DNA from: Desulfobacterales bacterium
GTDB lineage: Bacteria; Desulfobacterota; Desulfobacteria; Desulfobacterales; QNYZ01
Direction of reading: 5' to 3'
NCBI GenBank assembly: GCA_029938515.1
Contig: JAOZUU010000016.1
Coordinates: forward strand, 1 to 13,858
DNA: 13,858 nt
Below are positions 1 through 6,332 of this stretch, in pieces. The position numbers were made by a program, and so were the translations under genes. The notes below the pieces were generated by a model. The model saw nothing but the letters and a program-made list of their open reading frames with translations, had not been told where the DNA came from and made no database searches. The first letter of the stretch is position 1, and each line of letters opens with the position of its first letter.

Positions 1-2
1 GT

Positions 3-1007
3 CCCTTCAACAAAGGCACGCTGCGCTATGAAATCGACACCGATGCTGTTTGGAGAGAGGATAGCAATTTTAGCAACGGCTGGAGTCTTCAATATCATAC
101 CGTCCGTTACACCAGCTGGGAAGAAAGCAAGGCACCGGGGCTTGTCAAATGGATTGGCAGACATTTTCCAACCCTTGGCGATGATAACTCCATCGTTCGC
201 AATGGTCATGGTATTGGACAAAATATATTTACACCCGGAGACCTCAAGGCTGAAATTCCGCAAGAAGGTGACCTGCCCTATGCCGGCACATTGACCTATA
301 CGATGAGTTGGCAGAGCTTTAACCGGCGAACAGCCCGAATTTTCCAGACAACCGCCGGCATACTGGGCCCGGAAGCCCTCGCGGAAGAATTCCAGAAGTT
401 TGTACACAATGATTTGGGCCTAGCAACTGATCCAAAAGGATGGGACACGCAAAGAGATACCGAACCCATTCTTAATATCGGTTATCAGTATCTGTTCCGT
501 CTGGCTCATCTGGGTGAGTACACCAACGCCTGGAGCGGACAGTTAACCCTGGCTCCAAGTGCCTCTTTGGGGAATATCGCGAGCGCCGTGGAATTGGGTT
601 TGGGGTTTCGATTTGGATGGAATATGTTGGAAGGTTTTAATGCATTCCCAGCGCCGCCGGGAAGTGGGTTTTTCCAGGCTGCCTACCTTCCCAAGCCATC
701 ATTTGCATCCCCACATAGTGCAGAAGTAGTTTTGGGGGTCCACGGAACGGGATTGATTTATTCGGTCTTGTATGACGGCAGTAGTATCACGAGCGATGAC
801 AGAGATGTTGAGAGGGAGAATTTTATCGCTTTCGGATTAATCGGTTTCAATTATCATTATCATAAACTTCTTTCTGTTCGCGTTTATTTCCAGGTATCCA
901 CGGATATATTAAAAAGGGGTTCTATTCCGGAGCCGACTCCAGGTAGAGATAAAACCCAAGCCGATCTTTCGTATGGTGCCATGATTATCGACTTTTATTT
1001 TTTTTAA
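3..1007 (+). CDS. LpxR-family (DUF2219) outer-membrane lipid A deacylase homologue, 5' truncated
   Basis: The frame is open from the window edge to TAA at 1005-1007, giving 334 visible codons; the true start and signal peptide lie outside. In-frame ATG or TTG codons further in are not the start, because conserved sequence precedes them. Family marks in order (visible numbering): FSNG at 23-26 (family YTNG), GQNIFTP at 72-78, DLPYAG at 90-95, then GILGPEALAEEFQKFVH ending at His135 and PKGWDTQ. The C-terminus ends in aromatic residues, as an outer-membrane beta-barrel strand does. Salmonella LpxR removes the 3'-acyloxyacyl group of lipid A at the outer membrane using Asn9, Asp10, Ser34 and His122. 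By hand alignment the Asp is D14 and the His is H135, while the Asn position is Thr13. The family call is firm; lipid A deacylation is inferred. A microprotein gene follows 42 bases downstream. Confidence 0.85.
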   Translation, partial: PFNKGTLRYEIDTDAVWREDSNFSNGWSLQYHTVRYTSWEESKAPGLVKWIGRHFPTLGDDNSIVRNGHGIGQNIFTPGDLKAEIPQEGDLPYAGTLTYTMSWQSFNRRTARIFQTTAGILGPEALAEEFQKFVHNDLGLATDPKGWDTQRDTEPILNIGYQYLFRLAHLGEYTNAWSGQLTLAPSASLGNIASAVELGLGFRFGWNMLEGFNAFPAPPGSGFFQAAYLPKPSFASPHSAEVVLGVHGTGLIYSVLYDGSSITSDDRDVERENFIAFGLIGFNYHYHKLLSVRVYFQVSTDILKRGSIPEPTPGRDKTQADLSYGAMIIDFYFF

Positions 1008-1049
1008 ATCATTTATCCACAAACATTTCAATTTTATACGGAGGATTTC

Positions 1050-1172
1050 ATGTCCTTTCTACTTAAAATAGCCGTTATTTTCTTTGTTGCAGCGTTCTCC
1101 CTTCTTATTGGCGGATGGGTTGCAGCTCGTATCATAAAAATGGATAACAGCAACAATTTAATCGATTGGTAA
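1050..1172 (+). CDS. 40-aa single-pass membrane microprotein
   Basis: ATG at 1050 is preceded by GGAGG at 1040-1044 with a five-base spacer, a strong ribosome binding site. The 40 codons end at TAA 1170-1172. The peptide starts MSFLLK, continues with one hydrophobic stretch of about 20 residues (IAVIFFVAAFSLLIGGWVAA), then has a short basic turn (RIIK) and a polar tail ending NLIDW. That is the layout of a small inner-membrane protein with one transmembrane helix. It sits 42 bases after the LpxR-family gene on the same strand with no obvious terminator between, so co-transcription is likely. I do not recognise a family. The quality of the ribosome binding site and the composition make it a probable real gene; its function is unknown. 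Confidence 0.6.
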   Translation: MSFLLKIAVIFFVAAFSLLIGGWVAARIIKMDNSNNLIDW

Positions 1173-1880
1173 TGGTATCTTGCCGTGTTTTAAGGGTTTT
1201 TTGGGAGCAGTTGGATATTTTAAACCCAAATGTTGAGTTGGTGGTGATCGATGAAATCGAAAAATGATCCTAACCAGCGAAGCTTACGATAGGTGGTGTT
1301 GATTTTTAGAAATTATGGAGAATCCCATTTATTGTGGTTCGCCTATATTCAAAAAATTACAGATAGGTTTAAACGATAGCCCGAAAATAGATCCTATAAA
1401 ACCGTTTACTTGCTTGCCAGTCTCTGGATCGAAAGCTAAGTCTATGCGTCACTATATGATGTGGTCGGGCTGAATTTCGGGTAAGCGGTGATTACACATC
1501 AGTCAATGAATATATCTGATAATTCATACGGGTCGTGATGTATTGAGACAATCTTGCCCCAATCACGTTAAAAATCTTATCCGAAATACGATTTTTCAGC
1601 AAGGCTAAAATGTGGTGATATCCTCAAATCCTGGGAAAGCTGGTAACTGGTGATAATGATACCCTATCAACGCTCAGTCACACCAGGTGTCGTTAAAAAA
1701 CCCACCAATGCCCCTGTTACTTGGTGTGCCCATCGGCCGCAGGACAACCAGGATTTTTTTAAACCAAGCACGCCGCCACTTCCTTTGAGTCCGCTCCCCT
1801 TCATGGTCATTTTATAAACCCTCGGTTGGCCCGTTGCCCTGATTTGCCATATCAAGGTATCTATGCCGCATCGCCCAATA

Positions 1881-1896
1881 TTTATTACGTAATAAA
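1881..1896. promoter_or_regulatory. Perfect 16-bp palindrome, candidate operator
   Basis: TTTATTACGTAATAAA equals its own reverse complement over all 16 bases. It ends 29 bases before the TTGACA element at 1926, a typical position for an activator or repressor site of the kinase promoter. Its binding protein is unknown. Confidence 0.45.
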
Positions 1897-1925
1897 CATA
1901 CCAATAAAATACCCGAAAAAATCTA

Positions 1926-1954
1926 TTGACAAGGTTTTACAGCCTTGTTACCAT
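1926..1954 (+). promoter_or_regulatory. Candidate sigma-70 promoter with inverted repeat in the spacer
   Basis: TTGACA at 1926-1931 is a perfect -35 element. After a 17-base spacer comes TACCAT at 1949-1954 as -10 (4 of 6 matches to TATAAT). The repeat ACAAGG (1929-1934) with CCTTGT (1943-1948), 8-base gap, fills the spacer and overlaps the -35 element, so a bound protein would compete with RNA polymerase. It reads toward the histidine kinase gene. Confidence 0.45.
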
Positions 1955-1989
1955 AAATTGTCTATTCGAGTGTTGAGACATATCTGTAT

Positions 1990-1998
1990 TGCTATAAT
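1990..1998 (+). promoter_or_regulatory. Extended -10 promoter element for the kinase gene
   Basis: TGCTATAAT matches the extended -10 consensus TGnTATAAT at every defined base. A partial -35 (TTGAGA, 1973-1978) lies 14 bases upstream, which is too close, but extended -10 promoters can work without one. Transcription would start near 2005, giving a leader of about 110 bases before the kinase GTG. Confidence 0.45.
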
Positions 1999-2100
1999 CG
2001 AGCTGAGTGGAGTTTTTGTGTGTAACCATCGCTCGGAAAGCATGCCCTTCCCAGCGGTGACATAATCGTTCCAGGTTGTCATCGGTTCGAAACATTTGGA

Positions 2101-2109
2101 AAAGGAGGT
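2101..2109 (+). promoter_or_regulatory. Strong ribosome binding site fixing the GTG start of the kinase
   Basis: AAAGGAGGT is a near-complete complement of the 16S rRNA 3' end, six bases before GTG at 2116. It supports this GTG over internal ATG codons. Confidence 0.75.
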
Positions 2110-2115
2110 ACGCCC

Positions 2116-4296
2116 GTGTCTCCACCGTTTAATGAGCCAAATAGAGCACCCCCCACAAATTTTTTCTCCCAGGCAAAAACAGAAAGTGAGAAAAGCTTTT
2201 TCGAAATAATAGAGAGCATTGAGGACGGCTATTTTGAAGTGGACCTTGCCGGTAATCTTACCGCTTTCAACAGGCCGCTTTGTGAAACGCTTGGATATCG
2301 GAGAAGTGAACTGATCGGCATGAACAATCGCGAATTTATGGATCCCTCCAATGCCAAATTGGTTTACCAGACTTTTAATCAAGTCTATTGGACGGGTGTA
2401 TCGGCTAAAGCCCTTGATTGGGAACTAATTGGAAAAGATGGTCGCAAACACTATGTGGAATCGTCTATTTCGCTGAAACGAGATGGGGGTGGGAGTCCGA
2501 TTGGATTTTTTGGTATTGCCCGGGATGTTACCGGAAAAAAATTAGCCGCCAGGGCCCTCAAGGAAAGCAAGGAGCGGTATCGCTCTTTTTTGGAATCTTC
2601 TCCTGACCCGATTGTGATTTATGACAATCAAGGTAAAGCGACCTATATCAATTTGGTATTTGAAAAAACATTTGGGTGGTCTCGTGATGAACTGCTCGGA
2701 GGGCAGATCGATTTCGTTCCTCAGGATCAACGGCCCAGGACCCTACAGGCAATCGGCAGAGTAAGAAAAGGCGAGAGCGTCCATCTATTTGAAACAAAAC
2801 GATTCACCCAAGACGGGAATCTGCTCGATGTTCAGCTCAGCGCATCCGTCCATCGTGATTCAGAGGGAAACCCTGACGGTATTATAGTGATTTTGCGTGA
2901 TATCAGCAAACTGAAAATTGCTCAACGGGCGTTGCGCGACAGCGAGGATAGATTTGGTATTTTAGTGGAAGAGTCCCCTTACGGAATTGCCATTGTCGAA
3001 AAATCAGGCAAATACAAATATCTTAACCCGAAATTCATCGAGATGTTTGGATATAACCTTGGGGACATCCCCAACGGGCGAACGTGGTTCCGGAAGGCCT
3101 ATCCGGATTCCGCATACAGACGGCAGGTTATTGCCACATGGATTGCGGAACATGAAAAGTTTGTTCCCGGAGAATCAAAAATTTATAAAAATGCAGTTAC
3201 GTGCAAAGACGGCACTATAAAAACGATTTTATTCAAACCGGTTACAATAGAAAATGGAGAGGTATTCATCAGCTATGAAGACGTCACCGTACATGAACGG
3301 TTTGAAAGAGAGCTTAAGAAAGCGCACAACGAAATGGTTAGCGCTTATGAAGAGCTTAACATGTTACACTTGGCTCGCGAACGGGTCATCAATCACCTCT
3401 CGCACGAATTAAAGACTCCCATTGCCCTGCTCTCCGGATTTTTTCGGCTTTTAAACAGAGAAATAGATAAAAAAGATATCCGCGGTCTGGAAGCTATGAT
3501 GGGCCGAGGGGAACGCGCCTTACAGCGTTTGAAAAAAATCCAGGAAGAGACCGAGGATATCTTTTACGTCAGACAAAACGGGGGAAACCATCAAGCCGGT
3601 GATCTTGTGGACGACTTATTGGGTATTCGAGAAGAATTTATGGAATGCGAGCAACCCCCCGCCAAGTTTTATGACCTTATAATTGACAAACTCGTCTCGA
3701 TGTATGGATACGATGAGGGCAAAAATGAAGATATTCAACTCGATGCTTTTTTAAACGACATTTGCGAAGAAGCACTGCAATCCGTCCGAACAAGGCACAT
3801 GGAAATTATCAGGGATTTACCAACCGGTCTTAAAACCTTTTCCAATAAGAGAGTGCTTAAGAAAATCTGCCGTGGTCTGTTGCGTAACGCCATTGAAAAC
3901 ACTCCGGATGAAGGCCAAATCGAAGTTTTCATTAGAAAACAAAATGATAGCGTTCAAATCTTCTTTCGAGACTTTGGGACAGGTATTTTGCCGGACTGTC
4001 AGAGATATATTTTCTATGGATTTTACCCCACCCAGGCGGGCGGTCAATATTCTTCCAAAGAACCTTACGAATTTGGGGCGGGAGGGTCCGGGGCTGATCT
4101 GTTAAGAACAAAAATATTCTCCGAACGATATGGGTTTACAGTAGATTTTGAGAGTACCCGTTGCAAATACATATCTAAAGAGGAAAATGTCTGTCCCGGT
4201 AAAATTTCGAATTGTAGATATGTTGATGACAAAAGGAATTGTTATTCCTCAGGGGGCAGCACATTCGTTCTTGGGTTGCCCATGGCAGACGATTAG
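2116..4296 (+). CDS. Soluble PAS-PAS-PAS sensor histidine kinase with C-terminal Cys cluster
   Basis: A 726-residue protein with a GTG start. It has no signal peptide or membrane helix, so it senses a cytoplasmic cue. PAS domains lie at about 28-150, 154-275 and 279-392, the first two ending in GIARDVTG and VILRDISK. A short coiled segment leads to the HisKA H-box (NHLSHELKTP) with phospho-acceptor His430. The HATPase domain shows an N-box at LLRNAIENTP (Asn591), a G1 box DFGTGI (Asp619-Ile624) and a G2 box GGSGADLL (656-663). Between the G2 box and the last strand is a small insert with C683, C693, C700 and C709 (C-x9-C-x6-C-x8-C), which could bind a metal or an iron-sulfur cluster or act as a redox switch. 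No response regulator gene lies beside it, so it is an orphan kinase with unknown signal and target. It probably autophosphorylates, as all ATP-binding boxes are present. Confidence 0.93.
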   Translation: MSPPFNEPNRAPPTNFFSQAKTESEKSFFEIIESIEDGYFEVDLAGNLTAFNRPLCETLGYRRSELIGMNNREFMDPSNAKLVYQTFNQVYWTGVSAKALDWELIGKDGRKHYVESSISLKRDGGGSPIGFFGIARDVTGKKLAARALKESKERYRSFLESSPDPIVIYDNQGKATYINLVFEKTFGWSRDELLGGQIDFVPQDQRPRTLQAIGRVRKGESVHLFETKRFTQDGNLLDVQLSASVHRDSEGNPDGIIVILRDISKLKIAQRALRDSEDRFGILVEESPYGIAIVEKSGKYKYLNPKFIEMFGYNLGDIPNGRTWFRKAYPDSAYRRQVIATWIAEHEKFVPGESKIYKNAVTCKDGTIKTILFKPVTIENGEVFISYEDVTVHERFERELKKAHNEMVSAYEELNMLHLARERVINHLSHELKTPIALLSGFFRLLNREIDKKDIRGLEAMMGRGERALQRLKKIQEETEDIFYVRQNGGNHQAGDLVDDLLGIREEFMECEQPPAKFYDLIIDKLVSMYGYDEGKNEDIQLDAFLNDICEEALQSVRTRHMEIIRDLPTGLKTFSNKRVLKKICRGLLRNAIENTPDEGQIEVFIRKQNDSVQIFFRDFGTGILPDCQRYIFYGFYPTQAGGQYSSKEPYEFGAGGSGADLLRTKIFSERYGFTVDFESTRCKYISKEENVCPGKISNCRYVDDKRNCYSSGGSTFVLGLPMADD

Positions 4297-4302
4297 GCCA
4301 GC

Positions 4303-4425
4303 ATGGAAGCGGGAGATAGTTTTCGGAACTCAAGCCCTATTTTTGATGAAAAGTTTGGAGAGCGCTGGCAGGAAAAAGAAAAGGATTTAGGCCACGCTTT
4401 ACAAAGATCTTTTAAATTTTCATGA
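4303..4425 (+). CDS. Possible 40-aa ORF directly after the kinase
   Basis: ATG at 4303 lies six bases after the kinase stop; the frame closes at TGA 4423-4425. The peptide is charged and plausible as protein (IFDEKFGERWQEKEKDLGHA), with no hydrophobic segment. The only possible ribosome binding site is AGG at 4295-4297, overlapping the kinase stop, which would mean translational coupling. I recognise no family. It may be chance, since the gap before the next gene is otherwise unremarkable. Confidence 0.3.
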   Translation: MEAGDSFRNSSPIFDEKFGERWQEKEKDLGHALQRSFKFS

Positions 4426-4479
4426 GAAGAACTTGAGGAGATATCCATTTCCGAAAAGAAAACACATTATCGCCAAACA

Positions 4480-4485
4480 GGGAGG
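4480..4485 (+). promoter_or_regulatory. Ribosome binding site that decides the acyl-CoA synthetase start
   Basis: GGGAGG at 4480-4485 is eight bases before ATG 4494 but only two before the in-frame TTG at 4488. The spacing selects the ATG. Confidence 0.7.
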
Positions 4486-4493
4486 AATTGAAA

Positions 4494-6233
4494 ATGAAAA
4501 TCGATCCACCCATCTGGGAAACCCCTTTCTGGCCTGAAGGTGTGGCACACACTGTTACTGATTATAAATTTCCTTTATTTAAGCTTCTTGATGACTCTGC
4601 AAAAGATTATCCTGACAATGTTTTTACTATTTTCAATGGTGCCACCAGAACCTATGCCCAGGTCAAAGAAGCAGCTGATAAAATTGCAAATTTTCTGGCA
4701 GACAAAGGCATTGGGAAGGATGATAAAATTGCCATATTTCTTCCCAACCTGCCCCAGTTCCCGGAAATATTGTTTGGAATTTTAAAAGCAGGTGCTGTGG
4801 CTGTTACATGCAATCCAGTCTATACAGCTTCTGAACTGCAGTTTCAGCTTAAAAATTCAGAATCAAAAATGGTTTTTTGCATGGATCATCCCCAATTTTA
4901 TCCCAATACCGTAAAAGCCATAGAGGGTACAAATGTTGATACAGTGATTGTTTGTAATATCAAAGCTTATCTACCCACAATTAAGGCGTTTCTGGGCGGG
5001 CTTCTTGGAAAAATTCCCAAGGCTGACAGACATGAACCAGGTCACATTATGTATGATGATATTCTGGCAAAGGCATCACCTGACCCACCGTCTGTGACCA
5101 TTGATCCTGAACAGGACACGGCACTTATGCTCTATACGGGCGGCACAACAGGTGTTCCAAAAGGCGCAGAACTATCCCATACAAATTTCACATATGACCT
5201 AATGGCCTTAAATGAATGGTGCCGGTTTGTCCACGGAGAAGGTAAGCCTCCTGAAAAAATGTATTCAGGAGGTTTTCATTCAATTTTGGGTGTGCTTCCC
5301 TGGTATCATTGTTTTGGTCTTACTGCCGCTCTTTTAATGGCATGTACTGGTGGCAGTAAACTTATCTGTATTCCTGATCCCAGAGCTGGCAATCCGCCAT
5401 TTACAGAAGTACTTAAGGCAGTGCAGAAGTACCGCCCCACATTTATGTCAGCAGTCCCAACCATATTTGTTGCTTTTGCCAACCATGCGCTTTTAGATCA
5501 ATATGACCTATCTTCTTTCATGGGATGTTTTTCAGGTGGAGCACCTTTACCACCCGAAGTTTGCAAACAGTTTGAAGCAAAAACAGGCTCCATTATTTTT
5601 GAAGCTTGGGGACTTACTGAAACAGCACCTGCCCTCACTGTCAATCCAACATTTAAAGAAACCCGAAAAATTGGCTCTGTTGGCTTCCCCCTGCCAGATA
5701 CAGATATAAAAATAATGGCTATTGAAGACTCAACCAAGGAAATGCCCCAGGGAGAGGATGGCGAAATAGTTGCCTGCGGCCCCCAGGTTATGAAAGGCTA
5801 TTGGAAAAGACAAGATGCCAATGATGAGGTTTTTGTCCAACTTGATGGGAATCGGTATTTTTTAACCGGTGATATTGGAAATATTGATGAAAACGGATAT
5901 ATTACCATTACTGACCGTAAGAAGGATATGATCATTGTAAGTGGATTCAATGTTTATCCAAGAGAGATTGAAGATATCCTTTATACACATCCTGCAGTGG
6001 AGCTTGCAGCTGTGATTGGGATTCCAGACGAAAAAAGCGGTGAAAAGGTCAAAGCGTTTATCCAACTTAAAAAGGGGGAAAACACAACAATCCAGGAAAT
6101 TAATGATTTCTGCAAAGAAAATATGACCGGATACAAACGCCCCAAGATGGTTGAATTCAGGGATGAAATTCCAGTATCCAACGTAGGCAAAGTGTTGAGA
6201 CGTGTTCTGCGAGATGCGGAGAAAAATGCCTGA
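4494..6233 (+). CDS. Acyl-CoA synthetase (AMP-forming, FadD-like)
   Basis: A 579-residue ANL-superfamily enzyme. It activates a carboxylic acid to the acyl-adenylate with ATP, then forms the CoA thioester. Motifs in order: P-loop YTGGTTGVPKG (214-224), WYHCFGL, AWGLTETAP with Thr375-Glu376, YFLTGD ending at Asp460, the hinge region DRKKDMIIVSGFNVYPREIE from Asp474, and NVGKVLRR with catalytic Lys566 near the C-terminus. All motifs are complete, so it should be active. Overall resemblance is to long-chain fatty acid ligases, but chain length cannot be read from the sequence. The gene is clearly richer in A+T than the operon at 7788-12843 (17 of 60 bases are G or C at 4561-4620, against 42 of 60 at 8341-8400), which hints at separate origin. 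It is convergent with the transporter gene. Its likely role is to feed acids into beta-oxidation or related CoA pathways. Confidence 0.92.
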   Translation: MKIDPPIWETPFWPEGVAHTVTDYKFPLFKLLDDSAKDYPDNVFTIFNGATRTYAQVKEAADKIANFLADKGIGKDDKIAIFLPNLPQFPEILFGILKAGAVAVTCNPVYTASELQFQLKNSESKMVFCMDHPQFYPNTVKAIEGTNVDTVIVCNIKAYLPTIKAFLGGLLGKIPKADRHEPGHIMYDDILAKASPDPPSVTIDPEQDTALMLYTGGTTGVPKGAELSHTNFTYDLMALNEWCRFVHGEGKPPEKMYSGGFHSILGVLPWYHCFGLTAALLMACTGGSKLICIPDPRAGNPPFTEVLKAVQKYRPTFMSAVPTIFVAFANHALLDQYDLSSFMGCFSGGAPLPPEVCKQFEAKTGSIIFEAWGLTETAPALTVNPTFKETRKIGSVGFPLPDTDIKIMAIEDSTKEMPQGEDGEIVACGPQVMKGYWKRQDANDEVFVQLDGNRYFLTGDIGNIDENGYITITDRKKDMIIVSGFNVYPREIEDILYTHPAVELAAVIGIPDEKSGEKVKAFIQLKKGENTTIQEINDFCKENMTGYKRPKMVEFRDEIPVSNVGKVLRRVLRDAEKNA

Positions 6234-6332
6234 TCATAGAATGTTTTGGGTAAATATCACTATTCGTTTTCCGGGCAATATTATCAGCCAGCTCGTTCGG
6301 ATCAACAAGTTTACGGTGTCCCATTCCGTGGC

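Larger units (their letters stand above)
1173..2115 (+). other. Gene-poor intergenic stretch, regulatory at its 3' end
   Basis: This 943-base stretch contains no open frame with a credible ribosome binding site or recognisable protein. It is AT-rich in most of its length. Several short inverted repeats occur, such as CACACCA at 1679-1685 paired with TGGTGTG at 1722-1728. The last 240 bases hold the palindrome and promoters listed separately. Between the extended -10 and the kinase start is a leader of about 110 bases. It can form a 7-bp hairpin with one G-U pair (2056-2062 with 2077-2083, 14-base loop). I see nothing I can name between 1173 and about 1880. Confidence 0.6.

Noticed and set aside
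291..1007. TTG at 291 as the start of the LpxR homologue
   Set aside because: The same frame is open to the window edge and carries conserved family motifs upstream (FSNG, GQNIFTP, DLPYAG), so the gene begins before the window.
1315..1473. 52-codon plus-strand ORF in the long gap
   Set aside because: No ribosome binding site and no recognisable protein character; expected in AT-rich non-coding sequence.
1492..1602. 37-codon minus-strand ORF (LLKNRISDKIFNVIG...)
   Set aside because: Looks mildly protein-like, but it would need a TTG start and there is no ribosome binding site.
1828..1847. Sigma-54-like TTGGC...TTTGC pair
   Set aside because: The GG and GC are 16 bases apart; sigma-54 promoters need 10.
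1667..1855. 62-codon minus-strand ORF rich in Gly, Lys and Trp
   Set aside because: No homology that I can recall, no clear ribosome binding site, and composition typical of a chance frame.
2116..4296. Classical two-component system with an adjacent response regulator
   Set aside because: No receiver or output-domain gene is present on either side of the kinase in this window.
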